Below, piece by piece: positions 35,001-45,626 of a DNA stretch of 64,000 nt. This stretch comes from Gracilaria gracilis. Taxonomy: Eukaryota > Rhodophyta > Florideophyceae > Gracilariales > Gracilariaceae. A program made the position numbers and the translations under genes. Location of the stretch: positions 775,251 through 839,250 of the forward strand of contig JARGSG010000024.1 of the NCBI GenBank assembly GCA_030374805.1, written 5' to 3'. The stretch's first letter is position 1; the number at the start of each line of letters is the position of its first letter. The notes beneath the pieces are model-generated. The model did no database searches, was not told the DNA's origin, and saw only the letters and a list, made by a program, of their open reading frames with translations.

Positions 35001-35193
35001 TCAGGTCTCTAATAAGTTCCCAGTGGAACGCCTAGTAGGTCACCGCCGTACCCAAAAAGGTCTGAAGAACACAGTACGCTGGTATGGCTGGGGCGCCAAC
35101 GGTGATACCGACGAGCTGCCCTCAGCCATAACACACCACTTCAGGATAAGCTACTAAAACCGCAAGCGAGAGGACATGCCGAATGATGGCTAA
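32053..35193 (+). pseudogene. pol: gypsy pol (RT-RNaseH-integrase), copy 1, decayed
   Basis: RT is open from 32134 to 32907 with YRRLNSMTIRDSYPIPRMDE and the YIDD catalytic box, then a one-base deletion at about 32879 shifts phase. RNase H is at 32920-33290 (LDTDASDAQIGCCLMQ) and integrase remnants at 33588-34300 (FFAIDLLGPLPKTT), with several stops. The second integrase Asp is changed (TDNGSN in copy 2, TVNGSN here). Chromodomain-like remnants (VERLVGHRRTQ) lie at about 35022-35150. The RT part is almost identical to copy 2, far more than its flanks. Confidence 0.9.
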
Positions 35194-36227
35194 ACCTTAG
35201 AGGTGATGCTATCCCCTAAGGGAGGGTAAAAAGCATCGTAATCACGAGTACAAAAGTGTTTTTAAACGCTCACCAGAAGGTACTACCAGAAGGAAGCACT
35301 CCCAGAAAGGTACGTAATACGTACAGGGCACGGATAGCGCTAGAGCTGTACTTCCCATTTTACACGCGCCACGCATGCGCCACGTACGCGCCCGGAACGC
35401 GCGCAAATGCACAACCCACACACGCGCAAACCTGGACGGTGGACACATTCAAAAAATTGTACCTTTCAATTGTCGAGACCTACGCGCAATGCCCGTAACG
35501 AGCCATGCGGAGTAACCGATTTGGTCTACACTATTGAGTGTAGGGAACATGCAACGACATGGTAAAAAAAAATTAAGTATTTTGATTGTGCCGCGCTCCC
35601 GAATCGGCGATTTTCAGCATCTGGAACCGTTTGGTTCTCGAGATACAGACCAAACGGATTTTCTGCGTTTTCGCAACCATATGGATGGGTAATTTCCCGG
35701 TCGACTTTTTTGATTTGCCATGCAAGTAACCCCCAGATTGAAATACCGCACGTGCGTCCATGCGTGGTAAGATGCCATGGAGAACCATCTCGGTACATTG
35801 CTGGCCAACACGCGCGAGCGCGTGGCGCAACATCTGACCTCATGGAAAGGCGAAACCGCTCGCGGCGCCACACGCAGGCGAAGCGGCGTACCAACATGGT
35901 AAATCCATACTAAGAGCACCAAAATGGCGCAAGATGGAACTAATTTACTTATAAAAGACTACTGTTCACCCATCATGGTACGATGGTTTAAGAAAGGGGG
36001 GGCTGTTTTCGCGCTTCCTCTCTCGCTGCGCAATGCACCTCTATTGTAACTGGAACCTAACAGGGAAACGCATAACTTTTGACTCTACTTGAAGAGTAAG
36101 ACCAACAGGGATGCAAAGGGGGAGACAGAAATCAACCAGATAGGTGGGTAGCATAATGAGGCCACGAGGAGCCTCCGGCTAGGGACCCACGACCCGGAGT
36201 GGTGTTTTGATGGGCTCCCGGCCAAGG
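35194..36227. other. gypsy copy 1 spacer between pol and antisense ORF
   Basis: Collinear with 59331-60302 of copy 2. No conserved frame was seen between the copies. Confidence 0.6.
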
Positions 36228-38760
36228 CTAGAAGAGAGGAGCCTGGCCTAGAGCCTGGGTAGGTGCGCTACCATGACCAACGGGGGTAAAAGTAGCCATG
36301 CTGACGCCTGGAATTACGTCAGGGCCCATTAGAGGTGGCGCCGTCGCCTGCACAACCGAAGGAGGTACCGACGATCCTGTGGGTAGAGAAGCCTGCGAAA
36401 CGGCTAGAAGGCCGGGGTTCAAGCTGCAACTATACAGGGGATCCTCCAAAGGGTTCGTAGGGGTCGGGCCTATAGCTGTCGCAAGACCTGCCACCTGGTT
36501 GGTAGCCATCTGGTAGAGCTCGACCTGGAACCGGTTCCGGAACTCACCAATTTGGGAGAAGGATCGCACGTATTGGGCGTGACGTGGCAGGATGCTTTCC
36601 AGAAGGGTGAGTGCTTTCACCACAGAGGTAGGACCGGCCCGCTGGGAGATCACGACGCAGGCTTGGCGGACCCGAGCCATTAAACCTGAAACGGCCTGGG
36701 AATCCACCTGAAAGGAAACAGGCGCCCCAGCCGCAGCCATGACACCCCCGAGGATAGCCCGTGGTGGCCCATCTACCAGAGTGGTACTGCGGAGAAGAGG
36801 AGTTAAACCAGTATGAGCAGGCGTGACGCGTCCCTGCGGGGCGGGAGTAGGCACTGAAGTGACCAAATGGGGTAGCCGCTGGCGATTCAACCACGGTTGA
36901 GCATGGTTAGGGACTTCCTGGAGGTCCCTGGTCGGTCGGTGCCCCGGGGTGGCGTTGTTCCGCCAGGGACACAACCTTCCAGGACACCGGATCGAAAACT
37001 TCCCATCCTTGCTTGGCTCCTCACGGAAAACTTTCCACTTGGGTAAGAAACGACTCCAGCTGCTCAATGGAGTAGTCCGTACCAGCCACAATGGTTCCGA
37101 GTCCGAACTGTCGGATGTCGCGAATGACCCTCGGGGGAATTAAGAAGATATGGCCAGGAGGTTGCCCACCGTCACGGCTAATCTCGGCTTCGCGAGAGCG
37201 GTATTCTCAATCAATAACGTGTAGGGCAGCCTGCAGGGCCAGGATGGCCACCAACACAGCCCACTCTGCGAGAGCAATAGACCGAATGAGGTAATAAAAA
37301 TCGTAGTTACGGGTGATATAGCTCCCGAAGTAGGCCAATACCGGTGGAGTTAGGACGCTAAGCGACATCGGAATCTCATAGGCATTCCATCACTCGGGTC
37401 GAGCCACATACCAAGAGGTCCTTCCCTTATGAGGTTTAGAGAGGAACTCCACATTGTGGAACCCATGCATGACCCGGTTAAAGCTGGACCGGGTGCGAAT
37501 GCGAACCTCGGTGGCGGCATCCACCCCCCACCTACGATGGTGAGCCCAATGGATGGTATTTTAGGGCCTATCGAGGCAAATCAAATGTGGAGAAGCCGCA
37601 AAGTACCTGCTGCGGCAGGGATTCAAAACCAAACGTCGGTAATAGTGGAGCTTCTGTTCAATACGAACGTACGGCGGATCGCTGGGATATAGCGGGGGAA
37701 TGAAATAATTTATTAATGTGTGCCGCTGGGGACTTTCATAGCTCTCCAGCCGACCCTGATGAGGTTGAGATTCCTTATCACGACGGTGGAGTGTCTGCGG
37801 AACCGAGCGAAGACGCTCACAGTCCCGAAGAAACAAACCCAAGTAGGTATCCAGAGTCGGACGTTGCAAGAAAATTGGAAGCCTGGTGTTCCCCGGCGCC
37901 ACCTGCCAGTACTGGCGGTACAACGTCGCTTGCACAACCATTTTCGGATCGATCCCGAAGGTACCATGGTGGGAAACATTCCAGTCGGCCGTGGTGATCG
38001 CTTCCAAACCATAATAAGAAATCCCACGAGAAATCTCGGGCCCCGGACAATACGAGCCCTGGATCCCTTCATGAATCCCTTGAGGTTGATGCGAAGAAGA
38101 CTCAACCGGCTGGCTCCAAAAAACTGTTTGGATGCGAGTATGGTACAACGCAGCACCGCGCGAACCAGACTTGGTGATGCCGCTTCCACGGCCACGCGAA
38201 GGAACGGCACCCGACATGGTGTGATGGTTACTGCGAGGGAGTGGTTGAGACGCTAGGCACTCAACCGCTGGGGTGAACCGAATTGGCTTTTTATCCACAA
38301 TCGGTGGCCCGCCAAAGCTGATGCTCAAAAACTTCACCCGTTTGGGGCTTCATGCTGGTTCAATCATTGAGGTATCGGCATTGGTCGCCGAAGGCGCGCC
38401 GTCCCTAGGGTTAACTCTTCCAACTGACCAACATCGGGAACCGCCAAGCCTCGCATACCACTACGAGTGCGAGCCCGTACGCTGGTACGAGGACTACCCA
38501 CGTGGTTCACATAAAGATCGGGGGTCACCATAAACGGGTTTAACCTTGTCGGTCGGGCGAGAAGCCACGGTGGCGTGAGCCAGCACAAACAAACAGCATG
38601 GGGTACGAATTTAACCAGGAAGGGTAATAGTGAAACAAAGTCGAAGAAGAAACCGGCAGCAACTCGAAAAGACGGAGACGGAACTTCAAAGAAGCAGAGA
38701 GACACGCCGCAAACAAGGAGGCGCTGAGGTACTTCACAGTACATCCCACACACGAGCGCA
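36228..38760 (-). pseudogene. gypsy antisense accessory ORF, copy 1, decayed
   Basis: Homologous to the 832-codon antisense frame of copy 2 (60303-62801). Recognisable parts: 37561-38337 (IVDKKPIRFTPAVEC, MSGAVPSRGRGSG, YFIPPLYPSDPPYVRIE), a middle section with stops, and 36228-37091 (PPRAILGGVMAAAGAP, LLESILPRHAQYVRSFSQIG, NRFQVELYQMATNQVAGLAT). At least two stops or shifts are present. Conservation of the antisense peptide between two diverged copies supports it as real coding sequence. Confidence 0.7.
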
Positions 38761-39080
38761 AAGTCGCGCCGCGTACCTCAATGGGTGTGCCAAAGCAGGA
38801 AAGGCGATAGAAGCTCTGAATTCGTAAAAGAGTACGCCACCGCGTGCTGGTGGTCGAACGTTGTAGGTACACAAAGGGCACGCGTCGAGCCCAAAACCAA
38901 AAATGGGAAAGTGAAAGCCACCGTCCGTGGTGACCCAAATAGTGAACAGTCACGCTCCGTATCGCCAAGTGAGCGCGACGCGCGGCGCAAGATGACACAA
39001 GGGATAAGCCGGTGACCAAATTGGTACGATGGTGCAACCAACTTGGTGAAAAAACCTAGGAGTCATGATAGCGTGGCTTA

Positions 39081-39096
39081 GGGTAGGAAAGGGGTC
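39081..39096 (+). other. Polypurine tract, gypsy copy 1
   Basis: GGGTAGGAAAGGGGTC directly before the 3' LTR; the matching tract of copy 2 is GGGTAGGAAGGGAGTC. It primes plus-strand DNA synthesis. Confidence 0.7.
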
Positions 39097-39593
39097 TGTA
39101 CTAAAATGAGACTTCATTGGGTTGGTGCCATGTAGGTCTGCTGTGCGCCTTGCTGACTGCACTTCACACAATTGGTATTTTCTACTTAATCATTTATAAT
39201 TTTCAATTTAGTTTAGCCAAAATTTGTTAACTCATGACAGTAGGTCATGAAAGGAGCCAATGACGTCATGCCCGCATGAAAGATCGGCGTCGGTGCACTT
39301 TGTATATATTGTGGTAAACCTTGCTTTACTTCTCAGGAATTGTAATGTAAAGCATTTTTGTGCAGAATGTTTACCAACTTGGTTAATTGTACCTTTTTAC
39401 TATTCATGCTTTATCACGCGTGGTTTAATACTACCGTAAATCTACGAGGTCTAGAGTAGATGAATTGCTTCTTGTCCTGGCAAGTTTTAAGGTGCAATAC
39501 TACTATATTGGTTGTTTTTTTTTGTCTCTATCGTGAGCTCTTGCTTGGTTGCTTTAATAAGCGGATGCAACATTTTATAGGTATTGTTCAACA
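39097..39593 (+). repeat. gypsy 3' LTR, copy 1 (diverged)
   Basis: 497 bases beginning TGTACTAAAATGAGAC and ending ...GTTCAACA, aligned to the 508-base LTR at 52240. Differences are mostly C-to-T and G-to-A relative to copy 2. The promoter core is kept: CATGACAGTAGGTCATG, TGACGTCA (39261-39268), ATCGGCGTCGGTGCA and TATATAT (39303-39309). Confidence 0.8.
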
Positions 39594-40027
39594 CCGCAAA
39601 AAGTATTGGTGATTTTTGGTTCGAAAATGTTCTTGTAAAAGGCACAAAACATGAAAGTAGTGCTTTTTTGTATTTAAATAGTTTTAGCCGCCATTGTTTG
39701 CGCTTTTGTTGGATACAAACATCTTTTTGAATGCTCCTGTAAAGTAAAATACTGAGGACAGTCATTACAGACAATTTGGTAAAATAAGAGATCAAGATGG
39801 TAACTCACTAACGGTGAGTGGCCAAAATGAGGTGTATCGAATTCAAAACCATTTTAAAGAAGCACAAGATTACTTTGGAGCAGTAGTTGTTTTGGAAATT
39901 CTATCGTGGACAAGTGTCAATGTTGTAAATCTTTAGTTGCGTGTACACGTAATAGGCTGGCTCTTGTACCGTGTACAACCAGTGACCGCAAATAAAGTGG
40001 GTTCAAAAATAGTGTGGGTACCTGAAT
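39594..40027. other. No gene seen
   Basis: AT-rich spacer between the gypsy LTR and the pogo-like element. An outer ATAGTGTGGG at 40009 pairs with CCCACACTAT inside the element end. Confidence 0.5.
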
Positions 40028-40029
40028 TA

Positions 40030-42184
40030 ATGTAGCCCACACTATATACGGTCTCCTCTGATGAAGCCGAAAAAAAATTAATGTGGGCCACATTGTATCC
40101 GCCTCCATCAGACTTGTCATAGCAGTGCTCCTTGGTGTTCTTCGCGCGAAAAGCTCCACCAAACAGAAACCCCATTACGTTACACTCCCAAACAAAAACT
40201 TTATTACGTTTCCCGCCCAAAGCACGAGCCTCCAAAAAGGGTCGACATGTGTTCTGCCTGCACAAAACAACAACCGTAGTCATGGTCCTACCAACGTCGG
40301 CTTCGCCGATTGTGGCTGCATTTCAAATAGCCAGAGCCAATCCTGGTGCCACAATTACGCCTGATGCGCCATCTGACGTTCCACCACCACCTTCCAACAA
40401 CGCACCAGAAAATGTTCCCCGCAGTACCACCCACAAACTGCACCATGTCCTGACAATTGCAGATCGCCTCAAACTTGTGAAGTAGATGCTCCACACAACA
40501 CAAACAGACGGAGAAAAACATATTGCTTCAAAGACAGTCAAGAACTTTCCGGGCCTCTTCAGAGGAACTATGAAGGCCAATTCACAGAAAGACAGTCGAT
40601 TGTGGAGGAAGAGACTGGAGTATTTGGACGAGAACGGAGAGGTCAACGCCGACATGTGCAATACCATCACGAGAAATACTTATAAAGGAGTTAAACGAGT
40701 ATATCTCAAAGCGCAAACGGGGCGTGGTAGTAGGATGAAGCCATGGGCTGCTGTCTTGCAGACGAATATGCTGCACGAGTTCGAACGATTGAGGAAACTT
40801 TGGGTTAAATTCAACTGGAAGACACTCCATGCCCTTGCTCATAACATGGTTTGAAACTCTTCCACGCCGGCGTACCATGCAAACTATGTTGACGAAAGGA
40901 GCCAGAAAAAACTTCCCGACCTAATCACTCGGCGATAGATCCAGCACTTCACCGACAGGTTTCGTATAGTAAGCCGGTCTCACACTGGAAAGCATCTTCT
41001 TTCTCCTGTGAAGGAAGATTACATTCATAAAAAAGTTGCTTACCACTTAGGCAAAATGAAGCGAGAGTTTAAAAGTGGAAATCTTGATGAAAACAACGTG
41101 GAGAACGCGGATGAGATACATTTTGTCATTAACGTCGACAATGGTAAAACGCTGGGATTCTGCGGCAACACAGAAGTCAAGTACGCTGATGTAGTATCTG
41201 GTGGAGAAGGTATGACTATGGTTGTCCACATAAGTGGCGGTAGAGACGCCAAGATCGAGCCGACATTCATGGTGTTCCAAAACAAGGGAAGGAGTTACCC
41301 CATTCGCGGGGTTCCAGACAATGTCCGTAATTTACCCTACAGGGCCGGACCGAAGGAATGTATGGATACCATGGTGATGCCGCAATGGCTCTCCGAGAAG
41401 AAGGTTATGCGAAATCTTCCGAATGAGCGCAAGCGCGTATTGTATGTTGATAACTGCAGCGGACACAATATCACAGAGGACGTTAGACAGGCTTCTTCGT
41501 CAGTTAGTACGGTGATAAGATTTTTTCCAAAGAATGCGACCCACGTGATCCTACCAGCGGACTCATTTGTCATTCAAAAGATTAAGAAGCCTAAAATAGA
41601 AGGTGGGAGGGCTATAAACTCGACATGATCGTCATTGGAAAGTGGTCGTCGTCTGGGAAGATTTAAAACCCGGGAAAGCATTACTTCTTGAATTTATCCC
41701 GTGTTGCTGTGCAGGATCTCAACTCTTAGCGCGATGCAGATGGTCTCACGTTCGCGCGCAAGGCCATGATTCGAACAGGAATGGCTTTAAATGTAATTGG
41801 TCTGTGGTAACAGAGACAGCTGTTCCCTAAGTAGCAGGCCATTGTGTGGAAACATCAAAACCATTTCGACGGAGAGAATATTGATGGAGGAGCAATAGAT
41901 GCTCCTGAACATGGTAATCAGGGTGAGAGTGGGGCGGTAGGTTGTGCTACAGCGGCTGGTGAGAGTGGAGGGAGTGTAGAGGCGCTCACTCGTGTGTGAT
42001 CAGCTCACATTTTGATTTCAGTAAACGTGGGTGTCGCCCACATTATTTATGCCACTTTCTGTCAATGTAGGTCACGTTATTCTCGCCTGTACCCAAACTA
42101 TGTGGGTACCGAAAAAGATGTGGCCCACACTATATCCGGTTTCGGGCGTGCTCAAAAGAAATGCAGAAATAGTGTGGGCTACAT
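40030..42184 (+). mobile_element. pogo/Tigger-like DNA transposon
   Basis: Ends ATGTAGCCCACACTAT (40030-40045) and its reverse complement (42169-42184), both flanked by TA (40028-40029 and 42185-42186), the target duplication of the Tc1/mariner/pogo superfamily. Further GTGGGC/GCCCAC repeats lie inside both ends (for example 40082-40092, 42031-42045, 42118-42130). The single transposase gene is decayed. Confidence 0.75.
40132..41628 (+). pseudogene. pogo/Tigger-like DDE transposase, one phase with three stops
   Basis: DDE_1-type transposase in one phase for 499 codons, broken by TAG 40483, TGA 40852 and TAG at about 40936 with no indel. The N-terminal part is the DNA-binding region; RSHTGKHLLSP and the catalytic part follow at 41008-41628. 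FVINVDN gives the first Asp, LYVDNCSGHN the second, and LPADSFVIQKIKK sits at the position of the usual QPLD..FK motif. The C-terminal tail continues in another phase to a stop at about 41990 (ending SVEALTRV). The enzyme would cut and paste at TA. Confidence 0.75.
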
Positions 42185-42186
42185 TA

Positions 42187-43985
42187 CCTGCAATACGAAC
42201 CGCGGAATTTGCCAAAGGCCTGCTACAAAAAATGTAACAGTAGCTTTTGCATAGGGTGCACTACAGTCGCCTGCAACCCACCGAGAACCTTCTCTGAGTA
42301 AGTGACTGCGTAAGAAGTCACGGACTTTGGAAGGCTGACAGTATTTGCTTACGTGCCTGCATGTAAGCCAGCGCGCACAAAAGCTGCGTGGTACGTTACT
42401 GGAGCGCCACGCACAACTCTCCCGTTTTTGTCTGAACGACGCCACTGTTAGCCAATTCAAACCACAAACAGCTATAAGCTTCCCACGCAACGCGCTACGC
42501 GCTTCTAGTCAAGATATGACACGTAACGAAGTGCAGCAAAGAATTTCAACTCCAGGACAAAGCCCGTCTTGTACCGACCATAAGGGCAGGGCGGCGGCGC
42601 TGCTGCCAACGCACGTCGCCGAACAGCACAGCTCTCTCGGCCGCCCCAAACCACTCCTTGTTCCTGCTTGTTCGGTCCCTGGCGCGCCAGCGCTCGTCCC
42701 GACCAAACAACTCAAGCTCCTTTGGCGCTCTTCAGTGGCACAGAATCGAGTCTTTACTGTTCCCAACCACTGCTTGTGCGTCTCTGGCTCTCTCTCGCGC
42801 TTCTTGCGTGCCCCAAGCGGCACTTTATCTCTGCCTTTTTGCTCTGCAGTGAGCCTATTCCGTTCCCAAACAAGCAATGACTGTCCTCTACGGCTGGGTC
42901 TGTGCGACGCAATGCTATTGCTCTGCTGCTTCCAATTGCCGCCTGTGGGCCTGCTGTTGGGGAATGGTCCCCGCAGTTATCTGTAGGTTAACGATCCAGA
43001 GGCTCTGGAGCTCTTGCTGCCGCCGGGTACCAGCGCAACTACGCCGCCTACAACCGTTTCTTGTGCCGCTGTCACTCATTATGGATGCTGGCACCCCCCA
43101 CTAATACTGGTAACTCCTTACCTGTAGAGGCGGTGCTGCCGCCAGATGTACTTACCCTATCCCCACACATAATTTCTACTTACGCCTCTGCTGCTGCCAC
43201 CGCCCATCCCCGTTAATCCCCCGTACCGCCGACAACCGTTGTTTTCTTCGTTGACTCCGCCCTGCCTGCAACCCTCTACCGTTGGGTCTGCCTCTACTGC
43301 TGTTGCCGGGTCCGCGCATTTCTAGTCGCCCCTTACCCGTTGCTTCTAGAATAGCTGCTGCAGCCGGGCGCTGGCCCGCTCCGGCGCCCATAAACGCTGC
43401 TTTTGCAGTTCCTTCTCGCACTGGGTGCCCCACGCCCACCGCGTCCCACCGCTGCTTGTGCCGTTGCTGCTGCCGCCGGGCGTCCGCGTACACCCATCCT
43501 GCAGCTCGTAACGCTATCTCCCCTGTCGTTTTTGTGGCGCGAGCACGTGCCACCCCGGCTCCCCCAACCATTTCTCGTGCCGCTTTTGCTGTTGTACGGT
43601 GCCCGCGTCTCCGGTCGCTCCTCACCCACTGCTTCTCAAGGAGATGCCGCGGCCGGAGCCTTCCCTCCCCGTCCCACATAAGTGCTGCTCGTGCTGCCGA
43701 TTGTGCCGTTGCAATCCAGGGGTCCAACCCCCACTCGCGGCTCCCTACCGCTGCTTCTGCCACTGTGGATGACCCCAAACGTGCGTTCCTCCCCTCCTTG
43801 CCACAACCAACCGCTGTTCATGCCGCCGAGGGCGCTGGCTTCCCTGTGCGACGCCGATTGTCTTGGCGGCGGTGCCCCCGTGGCAATCAACGTGCCCACG
43901 GGCTGACGGCCGCGCCCGGCGAGAACAAAAGCACATCACTGTTGGTTTATAATTCAAGGCAAGAAGAAGGATGAGGGCCACATAA
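42187..43985. repeat. GC-rich degenerate tandem repeat tract
   Basis: From about 42600 to 43960 variants of CCCAACCACTGCTTGTGCCG recur at irregular 60-120-base spacing with TGCTGCCGCCGGG-like stretches. Long frames exist on both strands in several phases (for example 42345-42986, 43282-43974, 43176-43778), as expected of stop-poor GC-rich repeats, so no gene is called. 42187-42600 shows nothing else. Confidence 0.45.
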
Positions 43986-44636
43986 CTACTGCAACGCGCT
44001 TTCGCGTGACTCGCGTGGTTGGATCACTGCACAACGACGTGCTTTTTGACGTTCCCTGTGTTCCCTTCTCTTTTTATTCTTCTTCAATCTCTTGGCCATT
44101 TTCTTCTTCTCCAATTCTGACTTTCCCTCCGTGTCCATCTTCTGGAAGTTGTTTTCGTAATCTACATATGTAATAAACTCTTTCTGCACCAAAATCTCCC
44201 TACAACTGAGACATCTGTCACTTGGTTTCCTGGCGTTCAAGCGCTGATGCTCCTGAACAGCCTCCACCTGTTCTCGATGAGAAAGTCCAGACAGATCGGG
44301 TAGTCGCGATGAATTTTGCTCGTTCACCCTCATCCATTTGCCCAAACACACACCATGGAAAACGTGTGAGCAATTAATAACTTCGACCAAACCCTCCAAA
44401 TCCTCCAAACAGATTGAACATTATCTTGGATGGCTACGCCGATGACGTGTAGACAAACAGCCTTCGCTCATCACCGACACCCAGAGTACTGCGAAAACGC
44501 AACAGCCGTAAACTTCGTTGTGATAATAGACTTCTCGTGGAGAATCGTCTTCGGTCATCAAACGCTGAGGTAGCTCCGCATACTTTTTGTAATCATACAT
44601 GAAAAGCTTCCACCATCTAAAACGTATATGTGTCAA
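43986..44636 (-). pseudogene. RING-H2 finger protein, one in-frame stop
   Basis: One phase of 216 codons interrupted by TAA at 44421. Directly after the stop comes a complete RING-H2 pattern: CSIC (C1, C2), CSH (C3, H4), F-H (H5), GVC (C6), then CLSC (C7, C8), with about 40 residues between C6 and C7. RING-H2 domains bind two zinc ions and recruit E2 ubiquitin-conjugating enzymes. A Lys/Arg-rich helix follows (KKKMAKRLKKNKKRREHRER), perhaps a nuclear signal. Upstream, 71 codons follow a TTTTAG that could be a splice acceptor at about 44617. The stop sits immediately before C1. Either the gene is newly inactivated or the exon structure differs; a short intron there is not obvious. Confidence 0.6.
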
Positions 44637-45017
44637 TCAAAATAATTTGGGTTTTAACTGGATAGTTTTTTCCATCCATATTTACTGCTTTGCTCAACTC
44701 TACCAGTTCTTTTCTGCATGCACAATCCATAAAGGTTCATGAGCTTCCTTCTCGGTCCGCTCTTATCCTAGTAGGCCCAACAGCTCCCTTTGGTGGCCTC
44801 ATTGATCAGCGCGTACGAAGCGACAGCGACACGGATGCACCGGGCGAGCCGCTGCGTCTCCGCGTGCGCAGCGTTGAGGGAGTGGCGGGAAATCGGTGAC
44901 ATTGGGTTCTGTGGGCTGTATTCCACCTCGTCTTTTGTCTGCACTGTTGGTGTCGGATTGTGGAAGATAGACCTGATGCTTCTGGATTAACGAACTGTGA
45001 TGGCAAATGGCTTTCGA
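44637..45017. other. No gene seen
   Basis: Spacer between two minus-strand gene remnants, possibly an intron of one larger gene. No supported frame. Confidence 0.35.
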
Positions 45018-45477
45018 TCAGTCATCCGCCCCAATCATTTTCAGCGTACTTATATCACGACGAATACAAGCGTCTGAAGGAATAATGCTCTTCCGTTTAA
45101 GTAGCAATTTCAAACGATCCTGGGCCTCACGTCTCCAAACCAATCTTTTGTTCTTCTGTTTTCCATCGGGTTCATAGTAATCACCAACTTGGAAGGATGC
45201 CAGAAGCTGCGACTGCAGTTTCCCAATCACGAGAGGCTCGTAATCAGATATCTGACGTGGCTCCTTCAATCCAATTCCAGTGCCCCCACCTTGAATGGCT
45301 CGAACGTATCCATGAGGTTCCATTCTTTATCGTGGAAGGGCAGTAGATAAGAGGATCTGCGAGTGGGTGCCAGGGGTACGTGGATACCATGACCTTTCCT
45401 TCGAAGATGGGACAATTGATGGCAAGGTTTTGGCACTTGAAACCTATACGTTTTTTGGCTTTTTTGAAGCAAAACAA
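45018..45477 (-). pseudogene. Uncharacterised gene fragment
   Basis: Two ordinary-looking minus-strand peptides in different phases. 45477 to about 45320 reads KCQNLAINCPIFEGKVMVS...PLADPLIYCP; 45323-45018 reads GGGTGIGLKEPRQISDYEPL, then QLLASFQVGDYYEPDGK and RREAQDRLKLLLKRKS. A one-base shift near 45320, or an exon boundary, would join them. It lies on the same strand as, and upstream of, the RING gene and may be part of it. No domain recognised. Confidence 0.35.
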
Positions 45478-45626
45478 TCGAATCTGTTTTGAATCTGTTC
45501 GTTATAACAATGCTCTTGATATACAGCAGGACTGCAACTGCCCCACATCATCGTACTACCTTCATATCCGAAAGACTTCACAGTGATTCCGCTTACCTGA
45601 TCTTGATTCTCTCCTCGCAAATCTAG

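Larger units (their letters stand above)
29024..39593 (+). mobile_element. Ty3/gypsy retrotransposon, copy 1 (decayed, 5' end missing)
   Basis: Collinear with copy 2 from its base ~52995 to the end of the LTR: gag, protease, RT, RNase H, integrase, chromodomain region, antisense ORF, polypurine tract and 3' LTR. The 5' LTR, primer site and first ~35 gag codons are absent because transposon copy D abuts at 29023. Numerous stops and frameshifts make it inactive. Confidence 0.9.

Noticed and set aside
29024-39593. Copy 1 gypsy as an active element
   Set aside because: Protease Asp, an integrase Asp and a zinc-knuckle Cys are lost, with many stops and shifts.
42345-43974. Overlapping long frames on both strands (42345-42986, 43282-43974, 43176-43778)
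   Set aside because: Stop-poor GC-rich tandem repeat; several phases are open at once and no domain is visible.
20323-44636. Stop-codon reassignment or selenocysteine-type recoding
   Set aside because: TAA, TAG and TGA all interrupt frames, while gypsy copy 2 and the recombinase use normal stops; mutation is the simpler explanation.
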